Source: Clostridiales bacterium
GTDB taxonomy: Bacteria; Bacillota; Clostridia; Oscillospirales; Oscillospiraceae
DNA length: 13,304 nucleotides
Direction of reading: 5' to 3'
NCBI GenBank assembly: GCA_003525905.1
Contig: DQIA01000096.1
Span: 1-13,304 of the forward strand
The notes beneath the pieces were generated by a model. It worked only from the letters and a program-made list of their open reading frames with translations. It had not been told where the DNA came from and made no database searches. Below are positions 1-5,715 of this stretch, in pieces. Within the stretch, counting starts at the first letter, position 1, and each line of letters starts with the position of its first letter. A program made the translations under genes and the position numbers.

Positions 1-632
1 TGCTCGAGCCGATGGTGTTCCCGCTTCCCGCGCAGGGCGGCATGCTGGCAGAGAGCGCCGTTCCGGAAATTCTGGCGCGGCTTTCCGGCTGCGATGCCTG
101 TCTGATTGGCTGCGGTTTGGGCAGAAGTGCCGGGACGTTTGCCGCCGTGCAGGCTGTGCTTGCCAATGCATCCTGCCCCGTTGTGGTGGATGCCGATGGC
201 ATAAACGTGCTCGAGGGGCATATAGATGTACTGCGCGGCGCGGCCTGTCCCGTGGTGCTCACGCCGCACGACGGCGAATACCGCCGCCTGATGGGCAGGC
301 TGCCGGGGGAGGACCGCATGGGCGCGGCTGCGGCGCTTGCGGAGAAGACCGGCGCGACGGTGCTGCTCAAAGGACACCGGACTGCCATCTGCGGCGCGGA
401 CGAGCGCTGGGAGAACCGCTGCGGCAATCCGGGCCTTGCTACGGGCGGGAGCGGCGACGTGCTGGCGGGCATTCTCGTCTCACTGCTGGGGCAGGGCCTG
501 CCGCCCGTGCATGCAGCGGCTGCGGCTGCGTGGCTCCACGGAACGGCGGCCGACCGCTGCGCCGCCCGGATGGGGGAGTACGGTCTGCTGCCCTCGGACG
601 TTGCGGCGGAGCTGCCATATTTATTGCCATAG
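1..632 (+). CDS. nnrD: ADP-dependent NAD(P)H-hydrate dehydratase, C-terminal part (5' end outside the window)
   Basis: The reading frame is open to the left edge (codons from base 3), so the gene starts upstream and only about 209 C-terminal residues are here. The family dehydrates S-NADHX/S-NADPHX back to NAD(P)H using ADP, a cytosolic metabolite-repair reaction that works with an NAD(P)HX epimerase. Family motifs are visible in the expected order: GCGLGRS, PVVVDADGIN, LTPHDGEYRRL (the TPHxGE motif), LLKGHRT, and NPGLATGGSGDVLAGI, which holds the GSGD nucleotide/catalytic segment. I cannot tell whether it is a stand-alone dehydratase or the C-terminal half of a bifunctional epimerase–dehydratase, because the N-terminus is missing. 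The TAG stop overlaps the Shine-Dalgarno of the next gene, so the two are probably translationally coupled. The identification is strong; the start is unknown. Confidence 0.95.
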   Translation, partial: LEPMVFPLPAQGGMLAESAVPEILARLSGCDACLIGCGLGRSAGTFAAVQAVLANASCPVVVDADGINVLEGHIDVLRGAACPVVLTPHDGEYRRLMGRLPGEDRMGAAAALAEKTGATVLLKGHRTAICGADERWENRCGNPGLATGGSGDVLAGILVSLLGQGLPPVHAAAAAAWLHGTAADRCAARMGEYGLLPSDVAAELPYLLP

Positions 633-647
633 GAGGGGATGCGCGTG
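631..647 (+). promoter_or_regulatory. Shine-Dalgarno that decides the start of the lipoprotein gene
   Basis: AGGAGG lies at 631–636, overlapping the nnrD stop (630–632). An in-frame ATG at 639 is only 2 nt from this core, too close for normal initiation. The in-frame GTG at 645 is 8 nt away, the usual distance. GTG 645 is therefore the better start; the choice removes only two residues from the signal peptide. Confidence 0.6.
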
Positions 648-1208
648 CGGCGAGGCTGCGCCGTACTGATGATGTGCCTCTGCCTGCTGCTCGGCGGCTG
701 CGGAGGAAGAAGCCAGGGCGTTTCGCCCGCCATCGCGTTCCGCGCCTCGCTGGTGCAGGCCGGGGGCTGCAGCTTCCGCGCGGAGCTGACGGCGGATTAC
801 GGAGACTATGTCGTCCCGTTTGCGCTCGACTGCAAGACGGAGGTGAACGGCCCGACGCATTTCACCGTCGCCGCGCCGGAGACGCTGGCCGGAATCACTG
901 CAGCGGTGGACGAGACCGGCGGAACCGTCACCTATGATGGCCTGATGATGGACTTCGGTCTGTTGGCAAACGGAAGGCTCGCTCCGGCGGCCGGTCCGGC
1001 CGTCGTGGCATATTGCTGGTCCTCCGCCTATCTCGCCGCGGGCGGGGAGGAGGACGGCCGCTTCCGCGCGACCTATGAGAAGGATTATGAAGAAAAAATG
1101 CTCAAGGTGGACACCTGGTTTGAAAATGGCATACCAATTTATGCGGAAGTATGCTATAATGGTCAGCGTATTCTGAATTTGACGATATCAGAGTTCAGTC
1201 TGAAATAA
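645..1208 (+). CDS. Small lipoprotein, GerS/YdcC-like (LolA-type fold suspected)
   Basis: About 187 residues from GTG 645 (189 from ATG 639). The N-terminus is a lipoprotein signal: RR, a hydrophobic run of Leu, Met and Cys, then lipobox LGGC with the lipidated Cys at about residue 19. The mature protein should be anchored on the outer face of the membrane. The remainder is β-rich, with a segment of the type HFTVAAPETLAGITAAVDE followed by VTYDG. This resembles the LolA-like sporulation/germination lipoproteins GerS (C. difficile) and YdcC (B. subtilis). Known context supports this: gerS is next to alr2 in C. difficile and ydcC is next to alrA in B. subtilis, and here the gene lies between nnrD and alr. 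The family assignment is inference from pattern and neighbourhood. If right, the role would be in the spore envelope or germination. The last ~130 bp are AT-rich compared with the rest and contain a possible alr promoter. Confidence 0.8.
   Translation: MRRGCAVLMMCLCLLLGGCGGRSQGVSPAIAFRASLVQAGGCSFRAELTADYGDYVVPFALDCKTEVNGPTHFTVAAPETLAGITAAVDETGGTVTYDGLMMDFGLLANGRLAPAAGPAVVAYCWSSAYLAAGGEEDGRFRATYEKDYEEKMLKVDTWFENGIPIYAEVCYNGQRILNLTISEFSLK
1152..1160 (+). promoter_or_regulatory. Candidate extended -10 promoter for alr, inside the lipoprotein gene
   Basis: TGCTATAAT is a perfect match to the extended -10 consensus TGnTATAAT. It lies in an AT-rich patch of otherwise GC-rich coding DNA. A start near 1167 would give a leader of about 57 nt before alr. 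The hexamer 17 bp upstream (taccaa, 1132–1137) is a poor -35, which extended -10 promoters tolerate. It could be chance within coding sequence. Confidence 0.4.
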
Positions 1209-1223
1209 CGGAAGTAAATTTAC

Positions 1224-2399
1224 ATGGATTATTTAAAGAGAACCTGGGCGGATATTTCGCTCGACAACCTGAATCATAACTACCAGCAGCTCCGGGCGAA
1301 GATCCCATCCGGCTGCCGCCTTCTCGGCGTGGTCAAGGCAGACGCCTACGGCCATGGTGCCGTGCCCATCAGCCGCCATCTGTGTGAGCTGGGCGCGGAG
1401 TTCCTTGCCGTCTCCAATCTGGAGGAGGCCATGCAGCTCCGCCGCGGCGGCATCCGCCGTCCCATCCTGATTTTGGGCTATACGCCGCCTGCCTATGCGC
1501 GCGATCTGGTCGCCATGGGACTGCGGCAGGAGGTCCACAGCCTCGAGTATGCCCGCGCGCTGCACGAGGAGCTCAAGGGCTCAGAGCGCCGCCTCAAGGT
1601 CCACATCAAGCTGGACACGGGCATGTCGCGCCTCGGCTTCTTTGCCTATGACCACCCGAAGACGGTCGAGGAGCTGAAGGAAGTTGCGCAGATGCCCAAG
1701 CTTCTCATCGAGGGAATTTTCATGCATTTCCCGGTCGCGGATTCCATCGACGGAGCCGACGCGAATTTTACGCATACGCAGTTCGAGCGCTTCACGCAGA
1801 TGCTGAGCGCTCTCAAGGGCGTGGGCATCGAGCCGGAGATCCGCCACTGCTGCAACAGCGGCGCGACCATTCTCTATCCCGAGTATGCGCTCGATATGGT
1901 CCGCCCCGGCATCGCGACCTACGGTGTGCTCCCGTCGGAGGACCTGCGCGGCATGATCGATCTGCGGCCCGTGATGTCCCTGCGCTCCACGATCTTCCAG
2001 ATCCGCGATTTTGAGCCGAATATCACGATCAGCTACGGCCGCACCTACACGACGGAGGACCCGGCCCGCATTGCCGTCGTCGGCATCGGCTATGCTGACG
2101 GCTTCCCGCGCAGCCTGTCGAGCAACGTGTCGTTCCTGCTGCATGGCAGGCGCGTGCCGCAGGTCGGCCGCATCTGCATGGACATGTGCATGGTCGATAT
2201 CACGCGCGTGCCGGAGGCAAAGGTCGGCGACGTCGTCACGGTCTTCGGCGAGGATGGCGGCGACAGCATCGAGGTGACGAGTCTCGCCAACCGCCTCGGG
2301 ACCATTCCGTATGAGCTGATGTGCGGCATCAACAAGCGCATCCCGCGCATCTATCTCAACGGCGAGGACGAGACCGAGGTCCTGCAGTATATTGTCTGA
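1224..2399 (+). CDS. alr: Alanine racemase
   Basis: A full-length, 391-residue fold-type III PLP enzyme that interconverts L- and D-alanine, supplying D-Ala for peptidoglycan; in spore formers some copies also control germinant levels. The PLP lysine is K38 in VVKADAYGHG. The second catalytic base is Tyr271 in ISYGRTYT. The family segments RPGIATYG, GIGYADGFPR and RICMDMCMVD are all present and in order, so it should be active. The ATG start has a weak Shine-Dalgarno (cggaag, 1209–1214) 9 nt upstream and lies 15 nt after the lipoprotein stop, consistent with one operon. The neighbours do not show whether this is the biosynthetic or a sporulation-linked copy, but a GerS/YdcC-like gene upstream would favour a spore link. 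A hairpin terminator follows immediately. Confidence 0.97.
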   Translation: MDYLKRTWADISLDNLNHNYQQLRAKIPSGCRLLGVVKADAYGHGAVPISRHLCELGAEFLAVSNLEEAMQLRRGGIRRPILILGYTPPAYARDLVAMGLRQEVHSLEYARALHEELKGSERRLKVHIKLDTGMSRLGFFAYDHPKTVEELKEVAQMPKLLIEGIFMHFPVADSIDGADANFTHTQFERFTQMLSALKGVGIEPEIRHCCNSGATILYPEYALDMVRPGIATYGVLPSEDLRGMIDLRPVMSLRSTIFQIRDFEPNITISYGRTYTTEDPARIAVVGIGYADGFPRSLSSNVSFLLHGRRVPQVGRICMDMCMVDITRVPEAKVGDVVTVFGEDGGDSIEVTSLANRLGTIPYELMCGINKRIPRIYLNGEDETEVLQYIV

Positions 2400-2405
2400 T
2401 TCTGA

Positions 2406-2442
2406 CCTGCGGCGAACCGGGTATTCGCCGCAGGAAAATTTT
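2406..2442 (+). terminator. Rho-independent terminator after alr
   Basis: A perfect 11-bp stem, CCTGCGGCGAA (2406–2416) with TTCGCCGCAGG (2424–2434), closes a 7-nt loop and is followed by AAAATTTT. The short U-run is offset by four A residues, but the GC-rich stem and its position 6 nt after the alr stop codon make it convincing. Confidence 0.85.
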
Positions 2443-2455
2443 ACACAAATCCATC

Positions 2456-2484
2456 TTGACAATACCCGATGTCTCCGGTAAAAT
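2456..2484 (+). promoter_or_regulatory. Strong sigma-A promoter for the 965-residue SLH protein gene
   Basis: A perfect -35 TTGACA (2456–2461), a 17-bp spacer, and -10 TAAAAT (2479–2484, five of six). The expected start is near 2491, leaving a leader of about 190 nt. It sits just past the alr terminator, so the downstream gene is an independent unit. Confidence 0.85.
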
Positions 2485-2551
2485 ACACTAGGATATACGG
2501 GAAATGAGAACCGGATATCCGGACCGCCACTGGGCGGATTTCTTTCCAACA

Positions 2552-2572
2552 TGAGTTAGCACTGACTAACCA
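2552..2572 (+). repeat. GTTAG-N6-CTAA repeat, copy 1
   Basis: This 21-bp stretch aligns with 2642–2662 at 16 of 21 positions, sharing TGAGTTAG, GACTAA and a final CA. Its own inverted repeat is GTTAG (2555–2559) with CTAAC (2566–2570). It could be an operator or an RNA hairpin in the leader. Confidence 0.6.
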
Positions 2573-2641
2573 AAACCGGCGGCAGAACGGAAGCGAGGCC
2601 ACCCCCCTCCGGGCGGAGCATGCGTCGATGGGATGCGGCCT

Positions 2642-2662
2642 TGAGTTAGGCTAGACTAATCA
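2642..2662 (+). repeat. GTTAG-N6-CTAA repeat, copy 2 (DtxR/IdeR-box-like)
   Basis: Bases 2641–2659 match the DtxR/IdeR operator consensus TTAGGTTAGSCTAACCTAA at 15 of 19 positions, including the contiguous GTTAGGCTA. It lies 12 nt before the Shine-Dalgarno of the SLH gene and about 150 nt downstream of the predicted transcription start. Regulator identity is inference. Confidence 0.5.
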
Positions 2663-2683
2663 GAATTCACCGGAGGAAATAGC

Positions 2684-5581
2684 ATGTTGAATCGATGGAA
2701 ACGGCTTCTGGCTCTGCTGGCATCCGTGGCCGTGCTGTTCTCACTGTGCACCGCCGCTTCGGCCGCACCGGGCGGGCAGGCGGAGCCGCGGGAGCTGACG
2801 GAGGCGGATTATGCCGCAGCCGACGTGATCTTTGCCTCGCTGCCGTCGGCGGACGGCACGAACAGCGGCGCGGCGGGTGCGGCCGACACCGGGGCGCTCT
2901 GCAATTGGCTGGAGACGGCAGACGGCGTCCGGCCCGGCTCGGTCGCCGCGAACGGCGGCTGCGTGACCTGGCAGACCGATGCGGGCATTACCTGCTCGTA
3001 TAACCCGCAGCTCGAGCGCATCAGCGAGCGTGCGCAGGAACCGGCGCAGACGGAAACGCTGGAAAGCATTCCCGCCCTGCGCGGCGTGCAGCACGGGCGC
3101 GACGTGTATCTCTTCCAGCCGTACTACGGTCTGGACAGCTCATTCACGCGCCAGTACTACGAAGAGGGCCAGCGCATCGCCGCGAAGTCCGAGGGCACGT
3201 TCTACTATTATAAGACGGAGGCCGCGACGGTCGACGCCATTGCCGACGCGGTCGAGTCCGGCGGCGTTATCCTGTTTGACAGCCACGGCACCACGGACTA
3301 TACCGGCGACAATGAGGACTACACCTCCAAAGCGACGACGTCCTACCTCTGCCTGCAGAGCGGCGAGGGCCTGACGACCGAGGACTATGCCGACGGCCAC
3401 GCCGTCTACGGCGGAAACGGCATCAACGGCATGCGCTACTATGAGGTCGACGGTACGGTCATTGCCAACCATATGGAAAAGCCCGCAAACGGCGGCCTTG
3501 TCTGGATGGCGATCTGCCTCGGCATGGCCACGGACGGCCTCGAGGGTCCACTTATGGACGCGGGCGTCGGCGTGGTCTACGGCTACAGCCAGTCCGTTAC
3601 CTTTATCGGCGATTACTGCTTTGAAGAGGAATTTTTCAACAAGCTGCTGCAGGGCGGCACGGTCGCGGAGTCTATCCGCACCATGAAGGCCCGCTACGGC
3701 AACTGGGACTGCTCGCCCGCCATTCTGGGCAGCGATTCCTCCCAGACCGCCGCAACGCTGGAGGAAGCCGTGCGGAAGCACGCGGCCTTCCCCATTGTCG
3801 TTTCGGCGGAGGACGCCTATCCCGGCCACGGAAAAGTCGATGCCGTGCAGGAGGTCAGCTCCGTCTGGAGCCTGCTGGAGAGCTTCACCACGACCGTGAC
3901 GACGGACGCCCCGGAAACGGCCGGAACGGTCGTCCAGAAGGGCATGACGGTCACGGCCGTCCCGGCCCGCGGCTACTATGCCGACGGCGCAACGGTCACC
4001 CCGGAGGGGGCCGCTGTTGTGACGCAGGAGGGCGACCTGTTCCGCATCTCGTCCCTGCGCGCGGACTGCACGATCACGATCCACTTCTCTGCCAAGACGC
4101 CAGCTGTGCTGCACTTTGTCGTGCCGAACGGTGTCATGCAGGCGGATATCCAGAGCTATGTCGGGGATGCGGAGCCCCTGCCGCTGCCCGCCGGGACCCC
4201 GGCAGCGGATGCGCAGGACTATTCCTTCGCCGGTTGGTCCCTGCAGGAGCAGGCGGAGCCGATTGAGAGCATGGCCTATCTCCGCGCCGGAAGCGAGCTG
4301 CCTGTTGAGCAGCCGAAGCAGACGCTCTACGCCGTCTATCGCTATTTTGCGACTCCGGCCGGAACGACGCCTGCCTTCCATGAGCTGACGGAGGCCCCGG
4401 AGGACTGGAGCGGCACCTATGTGCTCTCTGCCGAGGGCCATGCCCTCCTGTGTGACGGCTCGGTCACGGGCGCAGCGCTCGGCAGCAACGAGGCGGCAGT
4501 CCCGTTTGCCGATGCCGGGCTTGCGGAAGAGAACGGCGCGCTGCGCGGCGTTTCCACCGCGGTCGTTGTGCAGATCGAGCGCGTCACGGGCACGGAGCAG
4601 TATGCCATCCGCCTCGGCGGCACTTCTGATGCGGTTTATCTGGCCTGCCGCTCGAACAGCGAGCAGCTCAACACGGCGGAGGACACCGGAACGTCGCTGT
4701 CCCGCTGGGTCATTTCCATGGAGGACGGTCATATGACGATCCGCAGCGCGCGCTATCTCAGCCGCACGCTGCAGTATGATGCGGATGCGGGCTGCTTCCG
4801 CTGCTATGCCAAGACGAAGACTCCGCTGACGGTCTACCGCGGCGAGACGAGCAGCCTGTGGTATACGACGCAGCCGAAGATGCATGATCATCAGCTGGTC
4901 GAAACGGGCCGTCGCGAGCCGACTTGCACCATGTCGGGCTGGATCGACTTCCGCTGCACGATCTGCGGCGAACTGCGCCGCCAGCCGCTGGAGCCGCTGG
5001 GCCACGAGGTCGTGAACGGCATCTGCGTCCGCTGCGGCGAAGTGATGCAGCTCCCGTTCCGGGATGTGCCGGAGGATGCCTATTACTATGACGCCGTCGT
5101 CTGGGGCTTGTCCCGCGGCGTGGTGAACGGCACGTCGGAGACGACGTTCTCGCCGGACCTGTCTTGCACCCGCGCGCAGGCAGTCGCGTTCCTGTGGCGT
5201 GCTGCCGGGAGACCGGAGCCCTCCGGCAATACGGCCTTTGCCGATGTCCCGGCGGACAGCTACTATGCTGCGGCCGTTGCCTGGGCGGCGGAGAACAACG
5301 TTACGAACGGCACGGGCAGCGGCTGCTTCAGCCCGGATGCCCCGTGCACGCGCGCACAGATCGTCACGTTCCTGTGGCGTGCGGCAGGGGAGCCGGAGTC
5401 TTCCGGCAATACGGCGTTTGCCGATGTTCCGGCGGACAGCTACTATGCTGCGGCTGTTGCCTGGGCGGCGGAGAACAACGTTACGAACGGCACGGGCAGC
5501 GGCTGCTTCAGCCCGGATGACCTGTGCACCCGCGCGCAGATCGTCACGCTGCTGTACCGGCAGCTGACGAAGGAAATCTGA
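2684..5581 (+). CDS. Secreted SLH-anchored protein with a putative caspase-like (clan CD) cysteine peptidase domain
   Basis: 965 residues; GGAGG 7 nt before the ATG supports the start. The signal peptide is residues 1–27 (cut after ASA). Residues ~138–365 look like a caspase-fold peptidase: a hydrophobic strand ends in SHG (H201), a second ends in AIC (C278), and GVGVVYGYSQSV follows. His then Cys after buried strands is the clan CD arrangement (caspase, clostripain, gingipain); I cannot name the exact family. Residues ~391–465 and ~474–556 look like InlB/bacterial-repeat β modules, and ~566–719 is an unassigned β-rich domain. Residues ~734–787 carry CxxC pairs C758/C761 and C781/C784. Three SLH domains begin at about 792, 852 and 912, each with CTRAQ, and probably bind secondary cell-wall polymer. 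The gene has its own promoter, leader and terminator. A non-catalytic adhesin is the main alternative. Confidence 0.85.
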   Translation: MLNRWKRLLALLASVAVLFSLCTAASAAPGGQAEPRELTEADYAAADVIFASLPSADGTNSGAAGAADTGALCNWLETADGVRPGSVAANGGCVTWQTDAGITCSYNPQLERISERAQEPAQTETLESIPALRGVQHGRDVYLFQPYYGLDSSFTRQYYEEGQRIAAKSEGTFYYYKTEAATVDAIADAVESGGVILFDSHGTTDYTGDNEDYTSKATTSYLCLQSGEGLTTEDYADGHAVYGGNGINGMRYYEVDGTVIANHMEKPANGGLVWMAICLGMATDGLEGPLMDAGVGVVYGYSQSVTFIGDYCFEEEFFNKLLQGGTVAESIRTMKARYGNWDCSPAILGSDSSQTAATLEEAVRKHAAFPIVVSAEDAYPGHGKVDAVQEVSSVWSLLESFTTTVTTDAPETAGTVVQKGMTVTAVPARGYYADGATVTPEGAAVVTQEGDLFRISSLRADCTITIHFSAKTPAVLHFVVPNGVMQADIQSYVGDAEPLPLPAGTPAADAQDYSFAGWSLQEQAEPIESMAYLRAGSELPVEQPKQTLYAVYRYFATPAGTTPAFHELTEAPEDWSGTYVLSAEGHALLCDGSVTGAALGSNEAAVPFADAGLAEENGALRGVSTAVVVQIERVTGTEQYAIRLGGTSDAVYLACRSNSEQLNTAEDTGTSLSRWVISMEDGHMTIRSARYLSRTLQYDADAGCFRCYAKTKTPLTVYRGETSSLWYTTQPKMHDHQLVETGRREPTCTMSGWIDFRCTICGELRRQPLEPLGHEVVNGICVRCGEVMQLPFRDVPEDAYYYDAVVWGLSRGVVNGTSETTFSPDLSCTRAQAVAFLWRAAGRPEPSGNTAFADVPADSYYAAAVAWAAENNVTNGTGSGCFSPDAPCTRAQIVTFLWRAAGEPESSGNTAFADVPADSYYAAAVAWAAENNVTNGTGSGCFSPDDLCTRAQIVTLLYRQLTKEI
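5222..5520 (+). repeat. Near-identical tandem SLH-coding repeat, 180-bp period
   Basis: Bases 5222–5339 and 5402–5519 differ at only three positions (5236, 5248, 5275 in the first copy). They encode SLH domains 2 and 3 of the 965-residue protein. The first SLH domain (from about 5059) is much more diverged, so this looks like a recent in-frame duplication or gene conversion. Confidence 0.85.
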
Positions 5582-5613
5582 AAAAATCGGATCAATTTTT
5601 TGGTCCGTTTTTT
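5582..5613 (+). terminator. Rho-independent terminator after the 965-residue SLH protein gene
   Basis: CGGATC (5588–5593) pairs with GGTCCG (5602–5607), with one T·G pair and an 8-nt loop, followed by six T residues (5608–5613). An A-run upstream of the stem could let it work in both directions. Confidence 0.8.
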
Positions 5614-5615
5614 AA

Positions 5616-5688
5616 GGCAGCACCGCACAATTCAGCGAGAGCATTCGGCGAAAAATATCCGGCGAAGGCCAAATTATGCGGTGTTGCC
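5616..5688. repeat. Small dispersed repeat, MITE/REP-like, copy A
   Basis: A 73-bp unit with 17-bp terminal inverted repeats: GGCAGCACCGCACAATT (5616–5632) and AATTATGCGGTGTTGCC (5672–5688) match at 15 of 17 positions. The interior has two direct CGGCGAA copies. A related element begins at 13200: the ends agree at 16 of 17, and an internal 19-nt core (5645–5663, minus strand) agrees with 13232–13250 at 18 of 19. No transposase is present and no clear target duplication is visible. It occupies most of the gap before the 2473-residue gene. Confidence 0.7.
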
Positions 5689-5715
5689 AAATAAAAAAAG
5701 GAGGAAACCCAAGAG

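Larger units (their letters stand above)
2491..2683 (+). promoter_or_regulatory. Long structured 5' leader with two GTTAG-N6-CTAA elements
   Basis: No gene fits here. Visible elements in order: GGATAT (2491–2496) can pair with ATATCC (2515–2520). CCGCC (2524–2528) pairs with GGCGG (2533–2537) and is followed by ATTTCTTT, which looks like a weak terminator. Then comes GTTAG-N6-CTAAC (2555–2570). A possible multi-stem junction is closed by AGGCC (2596–2600) with GGCCT (2637–2641), with CTCC/GGAG (2607–2618) inside. A second GTTAG-N6-CTAAT (2645–2660) follows. The gene's GGAGG (2672–2676) is 7 nt before ATG 2684. I could not match it to a riboswitch class I know. It may be an attenuator, a regulator-binding leader or both. 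Confidence 0.5.

Noticed and set aside
1120..1160. TTGAAA (1120–1125) as the -35 for the TATAAT at 1155
   Set aside because: The spacer is 29 bp, far from 17. Only the extended -10 is kept as a candidate.
1581..2552. A 323-residue open frame on the minus strand over alr
   Set aside because: It is in register with alr and explained by alr's codon use; it runs through the alr terminator and into the downstream promoter.
2580..2662. Match of the leader to a known riboswitch (c-di-GMP, c-di-AMP, cobalamin, THF, fluoride)
   Set aside because: None of the conserved core sequences of these classes that I know are present.
2641..2670. A second promoter with -35 TTGAGT overlapping the second GTTAG box
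   Set aside because: At 16–18 bp spacing the -10 candidates (gaattc, aattca, attcac) are poor.
3140..5005. A 621-residue open frame on the minus strand
   Set aside because: It is the same register effect over the 965-residue SLH gene; no recognisable domain or ribosome binding site.
5222..5577. CRISPR-like or simple repeat array
   Set aside because: The 180-bp period is in frame and encodes SLH domains; there are no short repeats with unique spacers.
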